From Dryas octopetala (lineage: Eukaryota > Streptophyta > Magnoliopsida > Rosales > Rosaceae): a DNA stretch of 64,000 nucleotides. The position numbers and the translations under genes are program-made. The notes under the pieces are model-generated. The model had not been told where the DNA came from. It made no database searches and saw only the letters and a program-made list of their open reading frames with translations. Location of the stretch: positions 4,065,896 to 4,129,895 of the forward strand of contig OY992837.1 in NCBI GenBank assembly GCA_963921425.1, read 5' to 3'. Below, piece after piece: positions 34,237-45,694 of this stretch. The first letter of the stretch is position 1. Each line of letters opens with the position of its first letter.

Positions 34237-34593
34237 TGTTAAGCTAATGGAAATCAATTGATATATAGTAATAGAAGGAAAGGAGTTTCAGAGAAGGTTG
34301 AGCTTGCTTCTGTATCGTGGTGATCAAGCAAGAATGATCTTACCACAGTCACGTATATTTTAATAAGAAAAAGAATACAACTCACGCCATTTGCAAGGAT
34401 TCTCTTTTTAACTAACATCTGGTACATGTGTGCCTATGAGCTCATCACAACCATTAAATTCTTTACTAACTATAGGAAGACACGTGGCATTCCAGTCCTA
34501 ACTAACTGCTATGACAGATTAGCTACACTCACTGCTATCTGCACTCATGTGAGCTTGGTGGCTGAAATCAATACAGCCTTACATCATTCAACA
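34237..34593 (-). repeat. 3' LTR of the Copia element
   Basis: 357 bp, TGTTAAG...TTCAACA. The first bases of this LTR, in element orientation, also encode the last codons and the TGA stop of the polyprotein. Confidence 0.97.
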
Positions 34594-37500
34594 CTCCCTT
34601 CTAAGGCTTTCATTGATTTCACAGAGAGCTTGTCTCTTAAATAGCCAAATCGATCCTTAGGCAAAGCTTTAGTAAAGATATCTGCAATCTGCTCTTCTCC
34701 CTTGCAGTACAATAGATTAATCTCACCTTCTTTAATTGCATCACGAATGAAATGAAACTTTCGTTTGATATGCTTAGATCTTTGATGGAACACAGGATTC
34801 TTGGCCATTGCTATGGCTGAGGTGTTGTCACATAGCAATACAGTTGGTTCAATCACTTCTTCTCCAAAATCTTGTAAAACAAAACGAAGCCAAATTGCTT
34901 GAGTGGCTGCTTCAGATGCACTGAGGTATTCTGCTTCTGCAGTGGACAATGCCACACTTTGCTGCTTAACAGATGCCCATGAAAACACACCACTTCCAAA
35001 TGAAAAAGCATAGCCAGATGTAGATTTCATGTCACCTTCGTCTCCACTCCAGTCACTGTCGCAATAATCAACCAACATTGCTGAATCTCCTTTCTTGTAA
35101 TGTATTCCATAGTCTAAGGTCCCCTGAATATACCTGAGCACTCTCTTAGCAGTGCCATAGTGTTTAACAGAGGGATTATGCATGAATCGAGCCAAAAGAC
35201 TAGATGCAAACATAATGTCTGGCCTTGTTGCAGTGAGATACAACAAGCTGCCAACCATTTTTCTGTAGCATTCCTCATCTGCAGGGGCACAATCATCATC
35301 TTTTCTAAGCTTATCAGAGATTGCCAAAGGGCTAGAAACTGACTTGCAATCCTTTAATCCAAATTTTTCTAGGAGAGTCAAAGCATATTTCCTTTGATGA
35401 ATGAAGATGCTATCCTTCATTTGAATAACTCCAATTCTCAGGAAATGATGCAACAGACCTAAGTCAGTCATTTCATATTTCATCATCATGTCCCTTTTGA
35501 AATCTTCTAACATCTTTTTGCAGCTTCCAGTATACACTATGTCATCCACATAGATGGAGACAATTAGTGTTTCTTCTCCTTCCTTGGTCTTGACATAGAG
35601 AGTGGCTTCACTGGGGCTTTTCTTGAATCCACACTCTAATAGATAAGTATCAATGTTGCTGTACCAGGCTCTTGGTGCCTGCTTCAAACCATAGAGAGCC
35701 TTCCTCAATTTATATACCTTGTCCTCTTTTCCTTGAACAAGAAAACCATCGGGCTGATCCACATAAACCTCTTCTTCAAGTACCCCATTTAAGAAAGCAG
35801 ACTTTACATCCAATTGAAATAAATTCCACCCTTTCTTGGCTGCTAGCCCAATCAAGGTCCTTATTGTATCTAACCTTGCCACTGGTGCAAAGGTCTCATT
35901 GAAGTCTACACCAGGTTTTTGTGAATAACCTTTGGCTACCAGTCTAGCCTTGTGTTTTTGTACAGTTCCATCCAAGTTTAACTTGGTTTTGTACACCCAT
36001 TTCACTCCAACAATTGGCTTGTCACTTGGTCTATCAACTAGACTCCATGTTTGATTTTTTTCAATCATCATAATCTTTTCTTTCATGGCTGTTACCCAAG
36101 CTTGATCATTTGATGCCTCTGCATAACTTTCTGGTTCCACAATACTCAGTTTGCAGTGAGCAAATATGTCATTTAAATCTCTCCACTTCTTTGGAGTCGA
36201 ATCATAAGTGTCTTGAAGTGCAATCCCACCTTCATTTCGAGATGGAGAATGCAGGTTCTTTGAACTAGATGGCCTGCTTGCTGAATAATTTTGATCATCC
36301 AAGATTGGTGCATATTGTGCAGGAGTATTAGGTACATTGTCAGGTTCAACTTCCTTTGAATCATCTACACTGTTCCAAGGGACTGAAACATACACAGTTT
36401 GCTTAGAATCCCAGTCCCACATGCCATTTTCTTCAAATATCACACTCCTTGCTACAATCACCTTGTTGCTTCCCAAGTCAAAAACTCTGTAGCCTTTTTC
36501 CCTAGTGCCATAGCCCACAAAAACTCCCTTCTGACCAGTTTGGTCTAGTTTTCGTCTGTTCTGAGCTGGTATGTGAGTATAGCAGAGAGAACCAAAGATC
36601 CTCAAGTGTTTGACCCCTGGTTTTCTTCCACTAAATTCCTCAAATGGAGTCTTGTGCTCTAAGGTGCTGGTTGGACATCGATTTAGAAGATACACAGCAG
36701 TGTTAACTGCTTCCCCCCAAAAACAGTTTGGCATTTTCTTCTCTAATAGCATTGTCCTTGCCATTTCCATTATGGTTCTATTTTTTCTTTCAGCAACACC
36801 ATTTTGCTGAGGAGAGTATGCCACTGTCAGTTGTTTTTCAATTCCAAGCTTAGCACAAAATGATTCAAATTCTGTTGAAGTATACTCACCACCTCTGTCA
36901 CTTCTCATCTTCTTTACTTTGAAACCTGACTGAAGCTCTACCATAGCCTTGAACTTTCTGAATACAGGCAGAACATCTGACTTGTACCTGAGAAAATATA
37001 CCCAACACATCCTTGTTTTATCATCAATGAATGTGAGAAAATACTTGTTTCCTCCCATTGTTTCTGACATTGGTCCACATACATCTGTGTGAATCAATTC
37101 CAAAGTTTCAGAAGCTCTAACTGATTTGCCCTTGTCAAATGCAGCTCGATGTGACTTACCAATTGCACAGCCCTCACATACATGCTCACCCTTTGTAAGT
37201 TTAGGCATTCCAATCACCATTCCCTTGTCTTGCAGCAATTGTAGACTGTCAAAGTTTAAATGCCCATATCTTCTATGCCACTTCCAAGATGAATCAGCAA
37301 AGGTGACTTTATTTGCCAAAGCAGGTCTTACATCTTTAAAATTCAAAGGAAAACATCTGTTTCCTTTCATCTTCACATTTGCAACCAGATTCTTTAAGTC
37401 TTTATCACCATAAATAGAAGCCATAAAATTCCCAAAAACAAGCCAGTAGCCATGTTCAACCATTTGACCAACACTCAGTAAATTCTCATCTAAACCAGGT

Positions 37501-38480
37501 ACAATCATCACCTCAGATATGTACATTGTTCCTCCCTTGGTTTCAACAGGCAAGACACCTTTTCCTGTTGACTCCACCAATTCTCCAGTACCCATTTTCA
37601 CCTTACACCTGAGGCTTCGATCTATGTTTATCAATAGGGACTCATGGCCAGTCATGTGGTTGCTGCAACCACTATCAAGAAACCACTCACTTTGATTTCT
37701 TTCAACTGCAGCCTTATGACATGCATAAAACATTGTGGTTGTTTCCTCCACTCCATTGACATAGTTTGCTGCTTGAATTCTTTTGTTTGGTTGATGACAA
37801 TCTCTCATCATGTGACCAAACTTGTCACAATTGTGACATTTGACTTTACCCTTAAACCAGCACTCACCATAATGCAGCTTCTCACATATCTTGCATTTAT
37901 TCTTTCCCACATCAGTGCCTTGCTTCCCACCATATTGACCCTTATTTTTCCATTTTTTATACTTGTTCTTCCAATCCTTCCCATTTCGTTTATTCCCATC
38001 ATTCCCATTGTTCCTAGGCTGATGACTTTGATGTTTAGGTGTGACATTCATACTCACAAAAGCTTTTTCAGGTTTTTCACTTTCTTCATCATGCCTAGTT
38101 AATCTGAGCTCATAGCTTTTGAGGGAACCAAAAATTTCATTCACAGAAACTGAATTCAAATCTGATGTTCTTTCCAAAACAACACACATAGGGTCATAAG
38201 TTTTTGTGAGACTGATAAGTACCTTTTGAACCATACGCTGCTGAGTTAGAGGCTCACCATATTTCTCCATTTGATTTGTTAAGTCAAAGAACCGAGCAGA
38301 GTAGTCAGATAAGGACTCACCCTCCTTCATTCTCATATATTCGAACTCTCTCCTTAATCCCTGTAATTTCACAGATCTGGATTGCTCATCCCCATAATAC
38401 TCCTGTTGAAGTAACTCCCAAGCACCCTTTGATGTGTCCTGGTTCACAATTCTTGCAAAAATTTCCTTTGAAACTGCTCC
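34584..38480 (-). CDS. Copia Gag-Pol polyprotein, main open part
   Basis: About 1,298 codons open after the TAG at 38481-38483; a track start at 38447 is arbitrary. In order: the gag UBN2-type domain ([17 protein letters not shown]), a CCHC zinc knuckle ([14 protein letters not shown]), a protease with DSGCSNHM, the GAG-pre-integrase region ([16 protein letters not shown]), and an integrase with the expected Asp/Asp/Glu residues ([28 protein letters not shown]). These are followed by reverse transcriptase with [10 protein letters not shown] and RNase H ending in ADIFTKALP. The frame passes through the polypurine tract and stops 10 bp inside the 3' LTR. No frameshift is present. Confidence 0.95.
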   Translation of the reverse strand, partial: GAVSKEIFARIVNQDTSKGAWELLQQEYYGDEQSRSVKLQGLRREFEYMRMKEGESLSDYSARFFDLTNQMEKYGEPLTQQRMVQKVLISLTKTYDPMCVVLERTSDLNSVSVNEIFGSLKSYELRLTRHDEESEKPEKAFVSMNVTPKHQSHQPRNNGNDGNKRNGKDWKNKYKKWKNKGQYGGKQGTDVGKNKCKICEKLHYGECWFKGKVKCHNCDKFGHMMRDCHQPNKRIQAANYVNGVEETTTMFYACHKAAVERNQSEWFLDSGCSNHMTGHESLLINIDRSLRCKVKMGTGELVESTGKGVLPVETKGGTMYISEVMIVPGLDENLLSVGQMVEHGYWLVFGNFMASIYGDKDLKNLVANVKMKGNRCFPLNFKDVRPALANKVTFADSSWKWHRRYGHLNFDSLQLLQDKGMVIGMPKLTKGEHVCEGCAIGKSHRAAFDKGKSVRASETLELIHTDVCGPMSETMGGNKYFLTFIDDKTRMCWVYFLRYKSDVLPVFRKFKAMVELQSGFKVKKMRSDRGGEYTSTEFESFCAKLGIEKQLTVAYSPQQNGVAERKNRTIMEMARTMLLEKKMPNCFWGEAVNTAVYLLNRCPTSTLEHKTPFEEFSGRKPGVKHLRIFGSLCYTHIPAQNRRKLDQTGQKGVFVGYGTREKGYRVFDLGSNKVIVARSVIFEENGMWDWDSKQTVYVSVPWNSVDDSKEVEPDNVPNTPAQYAPILDDQNYSASRPSSSKNLHSPSRNEGGIALQDTYDSTPKKWRDLNDIFAHCKLSIVEPESYAEASNDQAWVTAMKEKIMMIEKNQTWSLVDRPSDKPIVGVKWVYKTKLNLDGTVQKHKARLVAKGYSQKPGVDFNETFAPVARLDTIRTLIGLAAKKGWNLFQLDVKSAFLNGVLEEEVYVDQPDGFLVQGKEDKVYKLRKALYGLKQAPRAWYSNIDTYLLECGFKKSPSEATLYVKTKEGEETLIVSIYVDDIVYTGSCKKMLEDFKRDMMMKYEMTDLGLLHHFLRIGVIQMKDSIFIHQRKYALTLLEKFGLKDCKSVSSPLAISDKLRKDDDCAPADEECYRKMVGSLLYLTATRPDIMFASSLLARFMHNPSVKHYGTAKRVLRYIQGTLDYGIHYKKGDSAMLVDYCDSDWSGDEGDMKSTSGYAFSFGSGVFSWASVKQQSVALSTAEAEYLSASEAATQAIWLRFVLQDFGEEVIEPTVLLCDNTSAIAMAKNPVFHQRSKHIKRKFHFIRDAIKEGEINLLYCKGEEQIADIFTKALPKDRFGYLRDKLSVKSMKALEGSVE
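34594..34603 (-). other. Polypurine tract of the Copia element
   Basis: The minus strand reads AGAAGGGAG immediately before the 3' LTR, the expected plus-strand primer. It lies inside the coding sequence for the final residues. Confidence 0.75.
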
Positions 38481-38747
38481 CTAAATGATTCCCAGAGCCT
38501 TTGCATCTTTCATGTACAAATCCTCAACATAAGGATCAAGCTCATCTTCTGCATCTGTGCCTGCAGATTCTCCTTCTTTCCTCTTTTCTCCCTTCTTCTT
38601 CTTTGATTCAGGAATTATAATTCCTTTATCTTCCAACTTCCAAATCCCATGAGATTTGAAAATGGTGATCATACGTACCTTCCAAAACTCATACTCTGTT
38701 CCATCAAAGATTGGAGCTCTCAGCTCCCCACTTCCAGAGTTAGCCAT
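38481..38747 (-). CDS. Copia gag N-terminus, ended by in-frame TAG
   Basis: Starts at ATG 38747-38745 with MANSGSGELRAPIFDGTEY, the usual Copia gag opening with the conserved YEFWKVRM segment, and contains a lysine-rich insert. It ends after KDAKALGII at TAG. The frame then continues unbroken into the main ORF, so one nonsense change separates an otherwise full-length polyprotein. Relatives carry glutamine at this place, so CAG to TAG is the likely event. Confidence 0.9.
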   Translation of the reverse strand: MANSGSGELRAPIFDGTEYEFWKVRMITIFKSHGIWKLEDKGIIIPESKKKKGEKRKEGESAGTDAEDELDPYVEDLYMKDAKALGII

Positions 38748-38828
38748 ATTGAATTTGGGAATATCCTATGAGACACTCACCAATTGCAATTTCACAGTAC
38801 ACGCCCAGACTTCTATGAAAGAACCTGA

Positions 38829-38841
38829 GGCTCTGATACCA
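38829..38841 (-). other. Primer binding site of the Copia element
   Basis: The minus strand reads TGGTATCAGAGCC directly after the 5' LTR, complementary to the 3' end of initiator tRNA-Met, the standard Copia primer. Confidence 0.95.
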
Positions 38842-39198
38842 TGTTAAGCTAATGGAAATCAATTGATATATAGTAATAGAAGGAAAGGAGTTTCAGAGAA
38901 GGTTGAGCTTGCTTCTGTATCGTGGTGATCAAGCAAGAATGATCTTACCACAGTCACATATATTTTAATAAGAAAAAGAATACAACTCACGCCATTTGCA
39001 AGGATTCTCTTTTTAACTAACAGCTGGTACATGTGTGCCTATGAGCTCATCACAACCATTAAATTCTTTACTAACTATAGGAAGACACGTGGCATTCCAG
39101 TCCTAACTAACTGCTATGACAGATTAGCTACACTCACTGCTATCTGCACTCATGTGAGCTTGGTGGCTGAAATCAATACAGCCTTACATCATTCAACA
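38842..39198 (-). repeat. 5' LTR of the Copia element
   Basis: 357 bp; differs from the 3' LTR by A versus G (CACATATA/CACGTATA) and G versus T (CAGCTGG/CATCTGG). Confidence 0.97.
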
Positions 39199-39689
39199 AT
39201 TTTACCCTTCAAAAGCTATCCTTAGGTTTGAAGATAGTTCTCTTGGAATTGAGATAGGAAGTTGCAGATGATTCCTACCCCGAGAACCAGGGAAGCTCAT
39301 GTTAATTTAAGCCCTAAAGTACTGTGTGCTAACCCTAAGTAGTTGCTTCTCGTTTTGTTTGTATTGCTCTGTTTGATTGATGTATCTGGTTTGAGATGGA
39401 TGGGAAAGATTTTAATGTCACCACCAAGTGCATTAACAGCAGCACCTCAATTTCCTAAGCGGCTCTAAAAGTTTATCCAAAATGAAAACTTAATTTGCTC
39501 CACTTCATCCTAATCTTGATGACTGTTAATTTGCTCCACCTCTGTGTAATTAATGCCGTCCCAGTTGAAGCAAAGCCTTGTGTGTTGAATTCTTCTACTT
39601 CATCCAAGCTTGCATCATATATGGAATTCAAGTACTGACTGCTGTTCTTGAGTCTGATCGGAGTAACTTGAACCAGTGGTCATGTTGTT

Positions 39690-40215
39690 GGTCTTCACAT
39701 CGGCGGTGAATCTATTTTTGGTCGAATTGACGATTCGAGCAGTCTCTTCGATCTTCAACGTCTTAATTTAAAGCCTCAAATATGCAGATAATGGATATCA
39801 TCACTCTCAAATTCCATATGCAATCAGAAAGCTTACTGTCATCACTCTCAAATGCTTTTTTCGGGCAAATTCTCATTTGAGATTTCACGCTTGACAAGGT
39901 TGGTTATCCTTGATAATGCTAGAAATTACTACTTTAGAGCGAGGTTGAAACTTGAGAAACCGAATTTAAGCATGTTGGTTCAGAATCTCACAGAGCTTAC
40001 AGAGTTATATCTTGATGGTGTAAATTTATCGGCACAGGGGTCTGACTGGTGAGGGTGTTGAGCTTGTCGTAAACTGATCTTTCAGGTTCTATTCATGAGT
40101 CCCTTAATAAGCTTTGGATTATAACAATATATCTGCTCCAGTTCCTGGATTTCTTGTTAACCTTTCAAACTTCAGTTCCTTGAGACTCAGTTCATCTGGG
40201 TTGCAAGGATAACTT
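39690..40215 (+). pseudogene. Receptor-like protein (RLP, LRR type) remnant
   Basis: Pieces of an extracellular LRR receptor-like protein are visible in order. A segment like GGESIFGRIDDSSSLFDLQ comes first (cap and first repeat). Next is FSFEISRLTRLVILD followed by KPNLSMLVQNLTELTELYLD and GVNLSAQGSDW (39852-40052). Then come SIHESLNKL and PVPGFLVNLSNFSSLRL pieces. They lie in different frames with stops between them, and the remaining repeats, membrane span and tail are missing. RLP genes of this type act in pathogen perception and commonly leave such debris in clusters. The fragment starts about 490 bp from the Copia insertion. Confidence 0.8.
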
Positions 40216-40539
40216 TGCACTAATTAAAAATTTTAAATTAAATTGAAGGCAATCTAACCAAGTGGAGTGCAAGTGTACTTGGCCAAAAATATATTACTTC
40301 TTGCACTTACAGTAAAAATCAATCACTTATACAGACCTATTTTCTGGGACCTCACTATTACACGAAGACCACTACTTTCAACAAGGCAGACTGTGAAAAT
40401 TAAAAAAGGTTTACATTTTGTATCTTGATTTTCTGATTTGTTGTGTGTCCATCCTCCTTATCTTCTTATCCCATTTTCTGCATCCTCCATCTTTTGGGAA
40501 AAACTCCATTCTGATCCCGTTTTGGCTGTTTAAAACTAA

Positions 40540-43474
40540 CTAATCATCCCAGTCATTTTCCCACCCATCTTTGTTCGAAGACCTAGAAGTAAGGCCATTT
40601 GCAGAGATGCTTCCCACAATATGCCCCCCAGGTGACTTCACTGCGTTATCTCCATCCCAATCATCATCCCAACCCTGATCCCAACCTTCAGCCGTTACCA
40701 CCTCAGTTGCGGCAACAGATTCTGGCAATCCCATTTCAAGTTCCTGATATGGAACTCCACCTCCACTGCGCTGTTTCCTCTTCCTAACCATGCATAAAGT
40801 CCATGTCCCTCCAAAAATTAGCACCGTAACAATCAAGAAGTAGGCACTATTGATTGGGGTGACTATCTTGTCAAAAGAAGGGAGATGCAGGAAAAAGTTT
40901 CCTTCAGATACAAAAGCACCCGTTTGAAGCACGCATTCTCGATTTCCAGCTTTTAGTGATACTTTGGTGCTTTTACCCATATCAAGCAATATATTGATCT
41001 GAAAAACAAAGAAACAAACAGGGCAATTTTGCTTTTAAAAAAAAAAGGCCAATGTAAGATCCCCACAACAAAGTAAAAGAAAAACACAAGTACAATTTCA
41101 CAGTTTATCCATTACTCCAAATAATGAACCCATACAGAACAACTTAATACATTTTAGTAAGGTCACAATCCTATTATCAATTCAGCTGGGTCAGTTAAGC
41201 AAAAACATTGTTCTTTCAAGATCTCAGATCTAAGTGGATCTCTGGTAATGAAGAATGTGTGTCCCTTGTCATCCAAACCTTTCCACCTCCCTTCTGCATA
41301 TCTCATCCATAATTTGTAGCAAATTCCCAGCACTTAAGAGGGGAGAAAGAGAGACAGAGAGGTGAGGTGAGGTGAGGTGAGGTGAGGAAGAGAGTAGGGA
41401 GAATAAATAGAATTAAAATTATAAACTAAAAACCATTTAAAATTGACTTAAGTTTTTATATTAAAAATCACTCTTCGTATTTTCTCTCCTCTCCCTCTCC
41501 CTCTCCCTCTCCCTCTCTATAATTTTTTATTATAAAAAATGGAAACAGAAAAAAAAAAAAAAAACGTTAACAAACGGACTGTTGGTGATCGTGTTTCTCC
41601 CTTTTTGTCCCTATTCATTCATGCCAACTCAAAAGAATACCCTGCCATACTTTTCCGTTTTCCGAGATAGCAAACACCCTAAACTTTCATTATTATAAGT
41701 CTCAGAGCCAAAGAGTTCTATAACAATGGCTTAAATCAGGGAAACAATAACAAGGTAGAGGAGTTATGACCTTTACCTTTTCAGTTTGTTGTTTGGGAAT
41801 CTCTATCTCCTTGTTGGTATTTTCTGCAGAAAGATTTGCCTTCAAGGTGCTGTCTCCTATGTTTTGAACCAGAACGACTGCTTCTTTGGACCCTGCAACG
41901 TGGGAAAAGAAAGTGAATATACATATTTTCATCTCATGAATAATTATGAGGTCAAATGGTATTGATTCATGTCCAGCACTCTGGATTCAGTACTTCAATA
42001 AATAACATATATAATAGAGCAGTGGGAAGTGGGAAGTGGTTGCCATCAGCACAGAATTTAGTTTAACATCTCCACTTACCCATGTAAATGGCAGAGAACA
42101 TCTCAATCAGATAGTAGTTTTATAAGATGTATATAGCATATGATACATCTTAGAGGTTTCAAAAGAGTCTAATACCGTTCTTTGTATTCATCAAACTACA
42201 TATGCAAGATTGAGGTAAATGCAACTACTACATCAGAGGAATTCTGAGAAGTAATTGATACAATAGGGTGCTTTGAAGTGTTTAAATTCTGTTAATATGC
42301 TTTGTCAATTAAATCTTTGTAAATGTGTTCACGTTTAATGAGTAAGACACAACATCATGTTTATGAACTTTATTACCAAGAAGGAAGGACTTACTATAAC
42401 ACCTTACGTTGTAGAACAAGCCAATTCAATATAGAATTATGCATATAAAACTTGTACTGAATGAAAATAACTTTCCACACCAAATGCATAACTAATAGTA
42501 CACACAAGTAATGATTTTTAGCCATCTACAGCTGCATAAAGAAGACACAGATTGATTTTTTATACCATTGACACCAATAACCAACTAAATTTAGCTCCAA
42601 CGATAGCACAAATCCACATTCCAATGTAATATACATGCAATCAAGCAACCACTATGCCACAGAAAAGTTTTCATCTTTGCAACCACTAATGTTGTTCAAC
42701 ACTTTTCATATAACCACTTTCAACCTCAATGCACAATATTTTGCAAATCAATTAGAAACGCATGTCAGCAAAAAAGTGCCAACAGTAATGTGAATTACCA
42801 CTATCGTAGCTCTTAATGCAGGCAACCATATCCTTGAGGTCCCGGCATGTTTCGATTACTCCATGGCAGCTTTCATTATTCGCATTCGTTGAATGGGTCA
42901 TATTGTCATCCTTCTTAAGATCGTCAGGAGGTGGACTGGCAGAACCCGGCTTTGCATTTGGAACCTCCTTTGGTGGCTTCTCAGGCACCGGATCCTTATT
43001 ATGTGTTTCGTGATTATTCCCATCACCCGCATCAGTTGGCGGACTTACAGAACCCGTTTTATTATCGTTATTCACACCCTTTGGACCCGGATCCGCTTTC
43101 GGCGTCTTTGCGGGTGGTGGATACTCCGTTTTGTTCTTACTTGCATCATCAACAACTGGAGAGCCGATTTTGTTCTTACTTGCATCATCAATTGACTTAG
43201 GATCCGATCCATTGCCGCTAGAATTCGAAACCAGAGGTGGAGGTGGACTTGGCACCGGAGAATCCTTACCCTAAAAGTTTGAAAATAAATAAACTAACAA
43301 ATTTGGACCTCAAAATAAGAAATTTAGAGAGGGAGAGAGCGTTACTGGTACTGTTGAATTGTCCTTCGGAGGCTCACCAATCAAAAATCTATGCCTGGTG
43401 AGTATATAAGCTTTGGAAACATCCGCAACAATAGAAAGCAATAAGAACACTGCCAAAAAACCATGTCTTTCCAT
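40540..43474 (-). CDS. Plant membrane protein with Pro-rich lumenal/extracellular part and Trp-Asp-rich acidic tail (DUF7356-like)
   Basis: Four exons (43346-43474, 42799-43270, 41777-41892, 40540-40998) join in phase to 391 residues. Signal peptide 1 to about 22 (GFLAVFLLLSIVADVSKA). Residues about 44-175 are low-complexity, rich in Pro, Lys, Asp and Asn, and include a duplicated DDASKNK unit. Next is a Cys-containing segment (CHGVIETCRDLKDMVACI) that suggests disulfide bonds, then a beta-rich region shared by exons 3 and 4 (VVLVQNIGDSTLKANLSAEN). One membrane span lies at about 290-310, followed by basic RKRK. The cytosolic tail has repeated Gly-Trp-Asp motifs (GWDQGWDDDWD, GWENDWDD). I believe this is the plant-specific DUF7356 family, by memory only; function unknown. 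Confidence 0.75.
41361..41519. repeat. Short tandem repeats in intron 3 of the membrane-protein gene
   Basis: A GGTGA pentamer run (about 41361-41387) and a CTCTCC hexamer run (about 41484-41517). Likely length-variable. Confidence 0.85.
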
Positions 43475-44479
43475 TAATGTGAGGCTTTGACTCTCTTTTT
43501 CAAATCGAATTTAGCAATTCCACGCCAAAACCCTAGGCATCGATTCGAATAATCCCATTTCGGGGACAAACTTGCAGCCTATATGCATTAAGAAGGAATC
43601 TGCATGATTGAATCTTGAATCAGCTGGAAACGAAGAGATAGCTTAGATTTCAAGCAGAGAAAGAGAATGAAGACAATTTCAGGTGAAGTGGAGTATCGGA
43701 AAGGTTCGAATTTTAGGGTTTAGGATTGAATTGAGACAATCTAGGGTTTTGGATTTGATATCTGTGCTATGCAGATGCAGAGATTTCACGCTAGGTCGCC
43801 AGTAAAGTCAGCTTAACAGAGAATCAGACGCCAATCGGACAGTCTGGAACACGTAGCAACCACGATGCGTTATGCATGGGCCATCTTTGGGCCCTTATTT
43901 TTCAACTCCTAGGCTCCAGATTATGGATCCTGGCCCAGTCCTTGTTTGGACTTTGGAGCCCAGAAGAGGTCCAAATGACGGGCTCTTTTTGCAAAGACAT
44001 TAACAAAGGATTTGTAATTTGTTATGCAAACAATATTTTGTACGCAATTAAAATTGTTTAATTTCTAGTATCTGTGAAGTTGAAGTTCCTTTACTCTTGG
44101 CTAAAAAAAAAAGAAGTTCCTTTACAAGTGTAGATCAAATTCCAAAATTAAAATATAATGCTTAATTAAAAGAACACGGAAAAAGGAAAAAAGCAAATGC
44201 AAATGAATCTTCACTACTTTTGTGCTAATTAAGCCTTCATCAACCTTGTAAAAGTGATGAGATATAAGGAATAGAACATAATTTCCTTAATGCAAGAAAG
44301 AATAAAGCTCTTTGGCTATGTGACAATAACACTGTGTGAAATGTTAATTTGGTGTTATGAATAAATTTAAATTTTAACACAATTTCACACGTGATTATAG
44401 TATATTGAAAAGAAAAGAAAAAATCGGTCATAGTGCAACACAAGTTTCCTCGACTACTGAGCTATTAATTTCAAGAAAG
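43475..44479. other. Promoter side of the membrane-protein gene and spacer
   Basis: The divergent space between this gene and the small ORF at 45090. No other gene recognised. Confidence 0.45.
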
Positions 44480-44705
44480 AAAATTTGAAAAGCTAACCAC
44501 AATTTATTTTATTTAAAAACTTTTAATCATTATTTTTAAAATTTAGAAATCTAACCCTCAAATAGTATTCGAGTATTGCTCGAAGCATGTCAGAGTAATT
44601 CTCGGGAGGGGATTGAACACTTTTAGATAAGAGCTTAGGCACTTGAGAGTCAGATTTCTAAATTCTTACAAAAATGATTAAAAGTTGGTTTTCAAAATTC
44701 TTCAA
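44480..44705. mobile_element. Foldback MITE-like element (tentative)
   Basis: The left arm contains ACTTTTAATCATT and ATTTAGAAATCT. The right arm contains the same blocks inverted (AGATTTCTAAAT and AATGATTAAAAGT), with a spacer of about 90 bp that has no ORF. The outermost ends are blurred and I cannot fix a target duplication. Confidence 0.55.
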
Positions 44706-45089
44706 GCAAGGTCTCCATTCTGTGAAACCTGTGGAGTTTATTAATTTCCATCTACCTCTTTTTTGTTTGGAGCAGTTAAATAGGGTGACTGCTAAAAAAG
44801 AAAAACATTTCATCAGCCTTTTCAGTTTCCATGCAGGTGGTTAATCGATCATATTCCTTGCTTACTTGCTCGGATAAAGACTCATCAACTCCTTAAATTG
44901 CGTCATCATCAGCCTAAATGGCTTCTCAGTCTCAGCCCAAGTCTCACTGGAAAAGAAAAGATTCATTAACCCTTTAAGCCTACGCCTGTTTGATACTATT
45001 TTGGCAATTTCCATATAAACTGTAAACATGTGAGCCAGAGGCCAATCAATGCAAATGGTGATTGAGAGAGTTGAGAGACAAACAAGGCA

Positions 45090-45455
45090 ATGGGGGAAGC
45101 AGCAGTGATAGCGAGGAAGTTTGGGGACGACCAAAGCTCTCTGCTGGACCACTTTGAGAGGCTCGCCGTCGAGGTCCAACTGAACCAAGCCATGCTCAGT
45201 CGGAGTCTGTCTGAGCCAACTCATGTTAGGTCCCAACCACTTTTAATCGGTCAGGGTCCACCAGGACCACCACCATCATCACCACCACATTTGGTTACCA
45301 AGAAGCGTAGTCGTGGCTTGGGCTTTCACAAGGTCCTGAAGAAATTGATCAAACCCATCTTTGGAAGAATGGGTACTGCCAATAAAAAGAAGGAAATCCC
45401 AGATGCAAAAGATCCCAGGTTTTGGAAGACATTCAGTAGATCGATGCGGCTTTGA
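45090..45455 (+). CDS. Small basic plant protein, function unknown
   Basis: 121 residues in one exon. The N-terminal half is acidic and helical (DDQSSLLDHFERLAVEVQLN) and holds a Ser/Leu motif (SRSLSEP). A Pro-rich hinge (GQGPPGPPPSSPPH) is followed by a strongly basic segment (KKRSRGLGFHKVLKKLIKPI) and a short tail ending FWKTFSRSMRL. No signal peptide or membrane span. The alternation of conserved-looking blocks and a linker, and a clean ATG after an A-rich leader, make a real gene likely. I do not recognise the family. It lies 240 bp upstream of the PPR gene on the same strand. Confidence 0.6.
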   Translation: MGEAAVIARKFGDDQSSLLDHFERLAVEVQLNQAMLSRSLSEPTHVRSQPLLIGQGPPGPPPSSPPHLVTKKRSRGLGFHKVLKKLIKPIFGRMGTANKKKEIPDAKDPRFWKTFSRSMRL

Positions 45456-45694
45456 ACAATATATGTTTGAGAAATTAGTGTATTTCTATATTTTTCTTTT
45501 TTCTTTTTTGCAAGTGCTTGTAATGTATGCACATTTTACAGAAAGAAATAATAATGTTATAAAATGATTCTGATGTCGTTTGTAATATACGACTAGATAT
45601 TTGACATCGTTTTCCCTAAATCTAATTATAAAAGATTTTGAGCAAATAACTCTTTTTCTCTGTATGAAGTTGGAGAGCTGCACACAGTTTATCC

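Larger units (their letters stand above)
34237..39198 (-). mobile_element. Near-intact, very young Ty1/Copia LTR retrotransposon, 4,962 bp
   Basis: Two 357-bp LTRs (34237-34593 and 38842-39198) differ at only two positions and both run TGTTAAG...TTCAACA. The insertion is flanked by ATTTT on both sides (34232-34236 and 39199-39203), a perfect 5-bp target duplication. A primer binding site for initiator tRNA-Met and a polypurine tract are present. The single gag-pol frame has gag, protease, integrase, reverse transcriptase and RNase H in Copia order and is broken only by one TAG. The lineage within Copia is not assigned. Confidence 0.98.

Noticed and set aside
42893-43200. Plus-strand frames opposite the membrane-protein exon 2
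   Set aside because: Antisense of low-complexity Pro/Asp/Asn coding sequence, without independent support.
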